64,000 bases of DNA from Stachybotrys elegans (taxonomy: Eukaryota > Ascomycota > Sordariomycetes > Hypocreales > Stachybotryaceae), in contig JAGPNK010000018.1 in the NCBI GenBank assembly GCA_020746835.1, positions 434,001 through 498,000 on the forward strand. Reading direction: 5' to 3'. The number at the start of each line of letters is the position of its first letter. Position 1 is the stretch's first letter. Position numbers and translations under genes: made by a program. The notes under the pieces were generated by a model. The model saw only the letters and a list, made by a program, of their open reading frames with translations, ran no database searches and had not been told where the DNA came from. Shown one piece after another: positions 10,950 through 20,424 of the stretch.

Positions 10950-11942
10950 TCACATACCTACAAGCTGCAGAGACTTGTCGTACAGCGCCTTCGCTGTACC
11001 ATCGTCATACGCCCAACTCGCATGTCCTGGCTCTAGATCCCCGTGCCCCTTTCTCGCTGGTTCACTAACTCGGTTCTTCTCCAAGTATTTTCCGCCCTTG
11101 CCTTCCAGCTCGCGACTCACAGCAGCCCATACCGTCGTCGATGCGCCCTGCTCAGGGCTCGCCGAGAGGTTGAGCGAATTCATCACCCCGTTCCGGACCA
11201 CCATAAAAGTATCGCTCCAGTTGAAGTGCTGTAGCCCGGTGCGAATGCCTCCAGGATGGACGGCCCAGGCGTGCAAGCCCTGCGACCCGTAGCGCTTCTC
11301 AATCTCAGTGGCCATGTAGAGGTTGGCCAGCTTGCTTTGGCCGTAGGCGAGGCGATAGTCATAGCGACGTGATTCCCAGTTGAGATCGTCGAGATCCATA
11401 GGCCCGTTTCTGTGAGCGGTCGAGGACACTGCTACTACGCGGGACTGGAAGTCTGGAGTAGACGAGGCTATCAACATCGGCTTCAACAGTTCGAACAGGA
11501 GGAAGTGCGAGACGTGGTTTGTCCCCCAGTGACGCTCGAAGCCGTCTTTGGTTCTCCCCAGAGGAACGTGTCGGATGCCCGCGTTGGTGATCAGGATGTT
11601 TAGTGTTGTGGTCTGCTTCTTGAGCGCTTCAACGCACGCTCGTACGCTATCCAAGGACTCCAAGTCCAACGCAAGAAGATGAACCTTGTCGCCAGTGAGA
11701 ATGTCTCCCAGGGCTGCCCTGGCCTTTTCAAGGTTGCGAGCCGTAAGAAACAGAGTTGCGCCAGTAGCCTTGAGTGCCCTGGCCGTCTCGATGCCAATTC
11801 CAGAGGAGCAACCAGTAATCAGAGCGACCTTTCCAACCAGGCCATCTCGTCTGTTTTCGTCTTCAACTATTTGTAGCGCCGTGGGCCTTGCATCACCTGG
11901 CCCCTTGGGCTTCACATGAGCGGCAGCGTATCTCGAAGTCAT
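10950..11942 (-). CDS. Short-chain dehydrogenase/reductase
   Basis: Intronless, 330 aa. It is a classical SDR Rossmann protein: the cofactor loop TGCSSGIG lies near residue 43, then an LDLESLDSV segment, NAG at about 119, catalytic Ser in VVAVSSTAH (about 173) and the YGQSK catalytic Tyr/Lys near 200-204, followed by VHPGGIRTGL. The length and the WGTNHVSHFLL segment resemble the retinol dehydrogenase/WW-domain oxidoreductase-like fungal SDRs. Lack of an Asp at the end of beta-2 (LTARNLEKA, with Arg) favours NADP(H), an inference from family rules. The substrate is unknown. The last codons overlap a GTATGT donor, so an extra short terminal exon is possible. Confidence 0.9.
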   Translation of the reverse strand: MTSRYAAAHVKPKGPGDARPTALQIVEDENRRDGLVGKVALITGCSSGIGIETARALKATGATLFLTARNLEKARAALGDILTGDKVHLLALDLESLDSVRACVEALKKQTTTLNILITNAGIRHVPLGRTKDGFERHWGTNHVSHFLLFELLKPMLIASSTPDFQSRVVAVSSTAHRNGPMDLDDLNWESRRYDYRLAYGQSKLANLYMATEIEKRYGSQGLHAWAVHPGGIRTGLQHFNWSDTFMVVRNGVMNSLNLSASPEQGASTTVWAAVSRELEGKGGKYLEKNRVSEPARKGHGDLEPGHASWAYDDGTAKALYDKSLQLVGM

Positions 11943-12624
11943 GTCGTTGGTAGAAGAGGTCGCGAGTAATTGTTGAAGATGAAATGGACTGTCTGGGAAC
12001 TCATCTCAACGGTTGCCAAATACTATCTTTATAGCCTTGGCAAAGTCCGCATTGATCGGTGTAGATGAAGCATGAATGCCGTAACTGGTAATACGGCATG
12101 GAGTTGCGGACTTCGCCCTGGTCCATCGCCAATGCCGCCTTGCGGACATCTTAGCTTCAGCGCAAACTTGGTAGGCGCCCTACTTGTCATTGCGGATGCT
12201 TCTCCTAAAATCTGACACGGCGGCCGACCATCACCGTGTCGGACTGAATAATTTCCTATCCTAGAATAATAAGCGCGGCATTGCCTTTCGTCTATCTTTG
12301 GGCTCCAAGCCTGGGCCATGCCGAAGCCATTTCTTGCAGCTCCGGGATACGGTCTCCTTCCAGCCGACAAAAACATCTTCACCTACCCGGCTTATGAAGT
12401 TCTTTGCTAGTAAGAGCCCGAGTTCAGCTCGACCTGTGCCGGCACGATTCTAGTATTGATAATGTCGCTAGTTCTTCAGTCTAAGGGTAAGGGAGGGCCA
12501 TTGAGTACAAGTCGACTCCCGCGAAATTGCGCCTTACGAAATGACGATAGAAGAATGACTTTCCCAATGATCTCCGATGGTGCTGCTCCCTATTCAGCTC
12601 AGCAACCCACGTCCCATCTGGTTG
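11943..12624. other. Intergenic
   Basis: Promoter region of the SDR and 3' side of the small membrane protein. A minus-strand ORF at 12029-12382 (117 codons) lacks motifs and is not called. Confidence 0.4.
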
Positions 12625-12924
12625 TTATCGTGCTGCCTGGGCAGCCGCCATTTCCCTCAATTGCTGATTGCTTGCACCCCCGTTTTGAACATTTTGACTG
12701 TAAATGCCGCCTCGAGGCTTGCCAGGCAGACGGCCGTTGCGGACCTTTCGCCTGCGGTTGAAGTAGGTGAAGCTGACGTACATGCCGTGGATGTGTGAGG
12801 GAATGATTGCCAGGAGGAAGAAGATGCAGTTGATGGCGAAGTCGATGCCCGGACCGCAGAGAAGGAGGACGGCGACAGGGGGCATGAGTATGTTCAGGAG
12901 GAACAAGAGGATGCGGCTAAGCAT
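12625..12924 (-). CDS. PMP3/UPF0057-like small membrane protein
   Basis: 99 aa from the ATG at 12924; the frame is open further upstream but only to a GTG. Two hydrophobic helices, residues 4-24 (ILLFLLNILMPPVAVLLLCG) and 30-50 (FAINCIFFLLAIIPSHIHGMY), are separated by a short GPGID turn. The double Pro in TM1 and the IP..IH..Y ending of TM2 are the signature of the PMP3/stress-induced hydrophobic peptide family. These are small plasma-membrane proteolipids affecting membrane potential and cation tolerance. A basic segment (RRRKVR) and a Gln/Ala-rich tail follow, making it longer than the 55-residue yeast Pmp3, as is usual in filamentous fungi. Confidence 0.8.
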   Translation of the reverse strand: MLSRILLFLLNILMPPVAVLLLCGPGIDFAINCIFFLLAIIPSHIHGMYVSFTYFNRRRKVRNGRLPGKPRGGIYSQNVQNGGASNQQLREMAAAQAAR

Positions 12925-13008
12925 CGTGGGCGATCGAGGTGAGATGAAGGGCTTGTGCGTATTGAGGCTGTCCTGACGATCAATGTAGGCGCGATGGGGT
13001 CGCGTCAC

Positions 13009-13529
13009 GAACTGTTGATGGCGAAGTTATAGGAGGCAGCCTGCCAAGACGTCAGCTTGCATGAAGAATTTGATCCAGGGCGACTCCTGCTTTCCATAAT
13101 TACATGATATCCTCGGCGGGTCTTGGCTTGTAAAAAAACAAGGCACAGACACATGTAGAGTCCAAATGGGGCCTTTGGTGGCAATTCCCAGTCCCTTGGC
13201 GCAGGTTATCAGTTGCTATTTCTCCGTTTGGGCAATTGGCTGTACGTGATCCGAAATATCAAGTAGGGTATTGTCAAGATATATTCGCGAGATGCTGTAT
13301 TTTTGTTCGTCTTTCTGATCCCTCGTGGTCATGGAGAGGAAGCTGCAGATTGAACCAAAAGCCGACAAGCGAAAAGCGGAAATGATGCAGGCGCTGCCAA
13401 GGAATATCAGGCTAGATGCTTGCCGAGAAGCCGACAGGTCTGAAAATCCATCATTGCCTTGTCTCAAGACCTCTATTATTGGCTACGAAGTTTAGACCAT
13501 GATGAAGAGGGAGTCATTGAGACGACCAC
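13009..13529. other. Intergenic
   Basis: Between two minus-strand genes. One 83-codon minus ORF (13216-13467) without features; nothing supportable. Confidence 0.4.
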
Positions 13530-14863
13530 TTAGTACACAGACGTGCCATCCAACTTCTTGGCAATCTCCTTTGCCAACAGACGGCCGGTCTGTTCACTTG
13601 GATGCAACTCGTCCCACCACATGAAGCTATCTCGTTCCTCCCAGGTGCAGTCGCCACTATCTCAGTCAGCATCGAGCATCTCACTAGCCACCGAACTTCA
13701 GCGACTTACATTCCACACATTGTCCAAGTGGCGTTGGGACATTGACGACAGTGCCCCGTGACGTTGACCGGAGCAGTTCCGTTAAAGTAGTTCTGGGGAC
13801 TGATGTAGAGCTCCTGGAAGAATTTGTACGTGTCAAAGAACTCGATTCTGCCACCTTTGCGCGACATCTCCTTCTGCGCATCTCTGATGCTGACACGCAT
13901 CAAGTCGTTCAATGAGTTAGCGTTTTGGAACATCTAAGACATGTTAGCAGACACGCAAAGCGGATAGAAATGGTGAAGAAAACTAAATAGAGCATATGTT
14001 TGCTTACCTGGCGATGCCATGAAGCACCATCATGAGGCTCTGGCCAGTAGATTGTGGGCTCATCGGTGATCGAGTACAACGGCGTCAAGTGCAAAGGGAT
14101 TGTCGAAAGCACCAGAAAATTGCGAACTCCATAGTCCCAGAGCTTCCAGAGACTGCCCAGCTGACAATCCACAAGGTCGAGCATGGTCGTCGCATTGTCA
14201 TTCCCAGGAGCGATAGGCGGGACGGCGGGAGACAGCGGCGGCGCATTTGGCCAGAACGACGAGCCCTCTCTAGGGTTAGGAGCAAGCAGAGAGTGCGCTC
14301 CCAGGTCGTTCGTCCCAATCCACACAATCGCAAGCGTCTCGGAGCCACGGATGTCCAGCTTGGGCGGCTGGTTGTGCGTCGCATTGGCCAACACGTGGTA
14401 TTGGACGAACCAGGCGAGCTGGCCGCCCGACACGGCCGGAACAGTGAAGCCAGGCGTCAGTTCATGACTGCATACAGCTCCACCGACGGCGTAATTCTCG
14501 TATGGCAGGCCTGTTTGAAGCTGAGGACATTTGGTCAGTATCGTATACGGCTTCCAAGAAAGGCTTGTCATACTCCGAAATATCTACCAGAGAAATAATT
14601 AGCTCAGTACAGCAAACCACAGTTAGGGACACATACCTAGGCCATGCAACCCGTCCATTGGCTGCAGGATCGTCCGGGGGATATATCGTTTCGTAGTACC
14701 TGCCCGGATAGGTCCCATTGTCGATGGAGTGAGATCGAGACTGGTCCGTGAAGGAGTCACCAAAGAAGACGGCATGCGAAACTTTGTCTCTCCATCGTCG
14801 AGTAGCATGGACCGGCGACAACGTCGCAGCCAGAGCCAGAAGGGAGAGCGAAAGGCTCCGCAT
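13530..14863 (-). CDS. Secreted SGNH/GDSL esterase (CE16-like), five exons
   Basis: Exons 14863-14637, 14583-14574, 14520-14008, 13933-13710 and 13656-13530 give 366 aa. The second exon is only 10 nt; using it joins GRVAWPRY to FGLQTGLPYENYAVGGAVC with no break. A signal peptide is clear (MRSLSLSLLALAATLSPVHA). Catalytic blocks: GDSF with the nucleophile Ser (about residue 34), the Gly block within NYAVGGAVCS, GTND near 145, and the C-terminal WWDELHPSEQTG holding Asp and His. The block order and the WDELHPS motif fit the CE16 acetylesterase branch of SGNH hydrolases, which deacetylate hemicellulose fragments. N-glycosylation sequons are present (NGTY, NATH, NATT). An ATG 33 bp upstream is possible but would lengthen the signal peptide awkwardly. 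Confidence 0.87.
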
Positions 14864-17507
14864 GTTGTAGTGCGAACTTGCAACTTGTGGTTTCAACTAC
14901 AACAAGAACCCTACAACCGCCCCGTGGACTGGTGTGTGACAGAACGAATCACTGCAGGAGCCGACACACTGGTTTTTAAAGGTCATCTCAACCAGGGATA
15001 TGGATCCTCTCAGAGGGCCGATCCTAGATTTGGCAGGTCGGTACGCTAGCGGCGATACCATTGATTTGCTCACTGAGATTCAACGTTATACTGGGGGGAC
15101 TATCCTTGGATCGGACCCATTCAGATGGGACACGATGCCAGATCGGCATCATTACCTGCTGACTAGTCTATATGGGTTCAACGGTATTGGCGTCTTGGTA
15201 TCCCCGTGATGGATGTCTTTGGAATAACAGAAAATAAATGCCGACGAGAGTTGCAAGCTTGCATTATGGGTTGTTGTCAAGGGGAAGAAACACCAACACT
15301 ACTACTAAAGGCCTTGGCAATAGCCATGAAGCACCCTTACTCTCCTAGTCAAGTCATATCGAGAAGTCATATCAAGTGTATAGTCTCTTTGTTCTCTAAA
15401 ACATGCACGTTTTCCCAACACGACCATCCCCAGGCCAGAGAAAGGAGACAATCTCAAGACCCTATCTCTGATGTAGGCTTCCCACCGCCTTTCGATTCAC
15501 CAACCAATTTGAATAACGACTGGTGCCAAAGTTCGAGGGGCAACAAAGCGCCTTCTGAGGCGCGAAGACGACATTGACCCAGGCCCCCTTCGATAGCGGA
15601 GCACCGGTGCGCTGTATGGAGATTCTAGAGCAACTATGCTTAAACTCCCACTGACCTCTTGAAAAGCCACCATCTTGGTGCTTCTGTTTGCAGGCTTACC
15701 TTTCGAATGCGCCGAGCGTATCACTGTGCCGGAGCAGATAGAAGCTGTCCTTGAACCATCTGTGGGCTCAGCAACCGATTCTACTGTGCAAACGCTAGAC
15801 TCTGGCTTCCTTCGACGATCCTCAACTGCTGCATCAGAAACGACTTGACTTGAAGAATCGATCTTTCTGTCGGAATTTCATCAACCTCGTCCTGTATAGG
15901 TGCCCCTCTATTATCTACAACCAGCTCTGCTATCAGCCCTATACTTCTCTCAAGAAAAGACGAGAAGACGGGCGTTCCCGTGACCAAGTTGGAGGCTTGA
16001 ATGGGTGCTATTCATCTTCAGCCCACTCGTTATCTAGCAGAGGGCCATCTGTAGGCTTTAAGAACGATGAGAGGGGATAGTGTAATGGGAGGAGTCTAAT
16101 TAGGAGAGCGGGCCGGTTGGAGTATCTGCTGGTAACCGAAGCAACAGACGATTTTGTGACAGAACGCAAGTTGACACTCCGAACAGAAGGTATGTTAACT
16201 CGTTGATAATTTTGTCCTCTGGGGCACAGGATCAGGAAATCCCACATGGTATTCCTGAAGCCCTCTTGCAACATTTCCCTTGTTGCCATTTCAACGTCTG
16301 CTCGGCGTTTTTGTCGTGACTTTTAGGCTTCTTCCTCGCACTCTGTCTCGATGCGTTGGTTGTGTTCGGCCGCCATCCTCTTCGTTTTCGGGTTCTTGCT
16401 GTTTAGCCATTAAGTGATACTTCCGCTCAAGGGACCATTTGTATTTCTAGCAATCTTGACACTTTCAAGAAGTCGGGTAGACGAAATAGTCAAAGCCAAG
16501 CAGAAGTTTGCGCAAATGGGAACACTGGGAGGACCGAGAGAACTGGGAGAGGAATGCGAACGAGACGAAAAAGGCAGCATGCGCACCACACCACTGCAGA
16601 AAAGGCGACAATGACTAGCCCGATTCAATACCACATAAGCGGCTGAAAGTTGCTGTGGCCAGTAATCTTCTCTTATCACTTACAATGAGGAGTGGATGTC
16701 AGCCCTTGCCACCGTGAATATGCATATAAATTCACACTGCACACGCGCCAAGCTAGCCTACGGGCGCTACAGCTGCGGACATGGTCCCATTGCTGTCTAC
16801 CGTGAGGCTCCAAGCTCATATATCTGCCACATTCCACTAGACTACCCCTCCCTTCCTCCTCAGTTCCAACTGAACCCAAGTCAGCCGAAGCCATCATGGG
16901 ACCAGGCGGTCCAGGTCAGGGGAGGAAACGTGCATGTTATGCAGCGGCCTGAAATGTCGATCATGCCCGAGTTTGTAACTTTTGGGAGGGCTGAGCCTCC
17001 CCACTCTGCTGCGACATTGTAGCAATGAGGCTTGGGAATATTGATTGTGAGCAGCCCAACAGCCCTGTATGTATCAGGTTGAACATTGTATCCAGGGTCC
17101 GTCAAGGCACTCAAAAATAAGGCATTCAGAGTGCCTAGCCGCTCCTCCTTTGTGCCAATGACTCCACTGCTAGGCCACGTCAACTGGCTAGATGAGTCCC
17201 TCTTCCATTCATCTCATCACACATCATTAGCAATCCACATCACTCTGGTAAGGCAGAGTTCGGAGCTGACCTTGGGCTACAGCAATCGTAACTCCGATGG
17301 GCTCGGAGCCGGCACCGCCCCCTCTTTTCCCAAACACTACTATGCACCGCAGCAAAAGAGTGGCGGTGGACACTATTTCTTACATGCATACCCGCAGAGA
17401 AGGAAACCACACATCTTGTTTCTGCAGCCTAGAGCTACTTTCATGTTACCTCATTCTTCGCACCTTTATCGTATCCTATCTCATTTCATCACGCCCTCTT
17501 CACAAAG
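14864..17507. other. 2.6-kb gap before the sigma-motif block
   Basis: No intact gene. Minus-strand ORFs at 15781-15987 and 16008-16289 lie end to end in different frames and could be a decayed gene, but contain nothing I recognise. The last 300 bp before 17508 are pyrimidine-rich and serve as promoter and leader of the SesA-domain gene. Confidence 0.4.
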
Positions 17508-18128
17508 ATGGCCAGCACTGATGTCATCAGCTTGATCTCCGGCATCATCAAAAATCTCGAGGCTACTGCGGAAGCCTACACCATCGTAAATAATGACAAA
17601 ACTCTCCCAGAAGCCTTCCATGAAGCAGGTCGGGGGTTACCGATTGTCGGAGAGGCCCTCAAGACTGCGGAAACTGGACTGCAGAAACGCGATCAAGCCG
17701 AAGATGCCCAAAACGCCATAAGCATACTCGGGGTCTCCAACGAAAGGTCGAAACTATCCCGCGGCATATTCAAGGATGTCTCTGAAGCGCAAGAGACTTC
17801 CAGATTCGAATGTTACAAAGCAGCCGTACAGAGCAGGGGGGAATTAGTGGAGATGCTGGTCGTCGAGATGATGAAGGACACATATGCCTTGGCCAAGGAC
17901 AGCGCAATCGAAGCGACAATGGAACCCCATATCATGGCGTTGGGCGATGCAATTGATAAGCTATCAAAGATGGAGTCATCCGTGCCAAATGGGCAGTCGG
18001 GAAACACCTTTTCGCATTGGGGCTCAGGCGATCAATTCAACGCGATTGGGAGGGGTACCCAAAACATCAATAAAGGCAGTGGCCACCAGTTCACTGGAGT
18101 GACGTTCAGTGGATCTGTGACCTTTTAG
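17508..18128 (+). CDS. SesA-domain protein with C-terminal sigma amyloid motif
   Basis: Intronless, 206 aa. Residues 1-150 are all-helical and match the SesA-type N-terminal domain (PF17107 in Pfam naming) found in front of fungal NACHT and NB-ARC proteins: an early VISLISGIIKNLEATAEAY helix, LPEAFHEAGRGLPIVGEAL, then amphipathic helices to about 160. No NTPase follows. Instead the C-terminus (about 170-206) is Gly/Asn/Gln-rich with two pseudo-repeats, GSGDQFNA..GTQNINK and GSGHQFTGVTFSG. This is the sigma-type motif known from sesA/sesB clusters, which is predicted to form a prion-like amyloid. The same motif ends the convergent gene at 18410 and opens the NLR at 23681. By analogy it is a cell-death execution protein switched on when its tail is templated; that role is inferred. 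Confidence 0.87.
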   Translation: MASTDVISLISGIIKNLEATAEAYTIVNNDKTLPEAFHEAGRGLPIVGEALKTAETGLQKRDQAEDAQNAISILGVSNERSKLSRGIFKDVSEAQETSRFECYKAAVQSRGELVEMLVVEMMKDTYALAKDSAIEATMEPHIMALGDAIDKLSKMESSVPNGQSGNTFSHWGSGDQFNAIGRGTQNINKGSGHQFTGVTFSGSVTF

Positions 18129-18409
18129 CAGCAGAGCAACTTAATCGGTACCATTCGCTTAGTTCATTATTGGATGAGTTGTACTATTTGAACTGATAGT
18201 TCCCATGCTCCTGTGACCTCAACAAGGGCTTTCAAGAATCCTTCTTTCTTGAGCCTTTGCTCCTACGTAGTGCAAATGGAATCACCGGCTCATTCGTGAA
18301 TATTCAAAGGATGAAGGCCTGCATCGTCTTGAATTTGTGTTGCGGGTTGATTGATCGTTCTGTCCCGACATATAATAAATTATAGATATCATATATGGGC
18401 ACCATGCCT

Positions 18410-19692
18410 TTAAGACACCTTGCCGCCAAACTGGACCGGCGCACTAAACGTCGCTCCAGTAAACTGGTTGCCACTGCCCATATTATTGTTCTGAGTGCCC
18501 CCACTAGTGTTAAATTGGTGCCCAGGACCATACTTGTTGAAGGATGAGATGGATGGCTTGTCATGGGTCTCCATGAGGACTGAGATGATCGAGCTCATGT
18601 CGGCGAGAAACTTGTCTGCCTTCTTATTAAGGGTTTCCAGCTCCATTCTCGACGACGAATCATTGATCATCTTCAGGTCTTTGTTGAGATTCGCTTCTAG
18701 CTCCTGTATATTAGATAGCATCACTTTCCAGACTTCGTGGTTGACCACATCATCTCCAAGCCTTGCCAGCCGCGTCTGATAGAACCGCAAAACGGTTCTG
18801 ATCTGAAACTCGAGAATGTGCTCGTAGAGGTTAACCAGATGGGCCTCAAATTCTCTTCTCAGTTCTGTAGCTAGACTCAGACTGGCCGGCCACAGTAGGT
18901 GTTCAAGCTCAACGTAGAATCGCATACGGGACGTGACGTAAATGAACCCATCTCGGTTAGCCTCTTCGGCGTCGACGGGATTTGTAAGGACTGGGAGAAT
19001 TGTGCACACTCCAGCCCAGATCAAGGACGTTTCAGGAGATACTCTGACGGCCTCATCAACAAGCGTCCTCATGCCCTGAATGAACCGAGCCGCTTGTGCA
19101 ATCTGGTCTCGTGGAACGAATTCACGGCCAAAAATGATGTACTTGGTCTTCATCTCATCCATCCGCCGCATGCCACTGCCGATTATGGCCTTTAATTGTT
19201 CTTGACGATTCTCGACGTTCGTGTTGTCGAGTCGTTCGTTGGTCTTTTCTAGTCTTTGTGCGCCTGAACAGGAGTGAGCAGCGACGATAAATAAAAGATG
19301 GCACTCATACTCATTTTTGGTGGCAATTCCAACGATAGCAGCTCCTCATACTTGTCTACCAGTTGCTCGTCCCTGTACCTAAGACCGTCATACGCATGAC
19401 CCCAGAGTGATTGTGCAACGGCAGCCTCGGGTTCTTCCTTGATTATCGCAGAGTTATGCAATGTGAGCGATTCTGGTTGTGCGGTAGATACTATTGGCCC
19501 TCTCGCTGAGGATGCGGCCGGTTCAGGAGGGACGAGCTCGTCCTGCGTCGTCAGGACTGGCGGGTTGCGCGATGCGTCATGGTACGAGGGATCCGTGGAT
19601 AAGCCGACCGCATCATGTCCCTTGGATTTCTGGGTATGTGGGGCATGAAAACTAAAGGCAGTCCTCCACTTGGACAAGCAGTCGAGTTTCAT
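18410..19692 (-). CDS. Stand-alone NACHT_N-domain protein with C-terminal sigma motif
   Basis: Two exons (19692-19311 and 19263-18410; 47-bp intron) close at 411 aa. Residues about 75-350 match the N-terminal domain of NWD-type NACHT NTPases (PF17100 style): LWGHAYDGLRYRDEQLVDKYEELLS, then REFVPRDQIAQAARF, SLIWAGVCTILPVLTNP, RDGFIYVTSRMRFYVELEHLLWP and FEAHLVNLYEHILEFQ. In other fungi this domain precedes a NACHT and repeats; here there is neither. The chain ends at about 375-411 with GPGHQFNTSGGTQNNNMGSGNQFTGATF, the same sigma motif as its neighbours. An alternative acceptor 14 nt further in (ACTAG) would shorten the junction slightly and also stay in frame. The layout of effector domain plus C-terminal amyloid motif copies that of HET-S. 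A function as an NLR-triggered effector is inferred. Confidence 0.87.
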
Positions 19693-20424
19693 GGTATCGG
19701 CGAGCGCGTTGAACGAGTATACGTGACGAAAGGGCTGCCAAACGGAAGTAGGAAGGTGAGACCGGTCTTCGGGAGAATTGAAGCAAAGGGAGGGGAAGTG
19801 GCTGGGCTGAGTTTGTAATACTAAGCACAGTATGGAGTAGGCGGCCCTGTATCCACGCACACAGTATCCACCCTAATGAACAAAGAATTCTTTGGATTAG
19901 CACTATAGTGATTTATCCCCAGTCCTCTGTACGTGTACGTGTGTTTGTGCTTATTCGTCTGAAGCTGCATCCCGATGCATCATCTGACTGCGAAGGGTTT
20001 CCGCTGCTGCCAGGGATATAGTGCAACTTAACAATGGCCTGTGGTTGGCTGAACCTGGGAGAATCTGCATGTAGGCCGCATCTGCCCGCATCCACAGAAT
20101 TAAATTTCGCCAACGCACAGTGGTAGCATTGAATGAACTACCGACACGTGGTATCATCAAAGGTCTTAATCTCTATGGCAAATCCAGTCGACACGTTGAT
20201 CGGGTAGAGCGATTGTAATGGAATGTCTTTGGAAAGAGGCGAGCCAAGTGCCGCTAGAGATCGCCCACCTGTCCCTACAACCATCCGCCCCAACTTTGGC
20301 TACCTAATATTTATATAGTAATAATATAGTAGGTCTCCAAAAGTAATCAGACCTTGACTTTTATTACGGAGTAGTAGTGAGAGCGACATACAAAGGGACA
20401 TCCATAGATTTTACTCATGTCGAC
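19693..20424. other. Intergenic between two sigma-motif genes
   Basis: Promoter of the NACHT_N gene and 3' side of the NLR. AT-rich around 20300-20400. No ORF beyond 70 codons with any feature. Confidence 0.45.

Noticed and set aside
15781..16289. Two abutting minus-strand ORFs as a gene or transposon
   Set aside because: Different frames, no splice sites and no transposase or other motif could be found.
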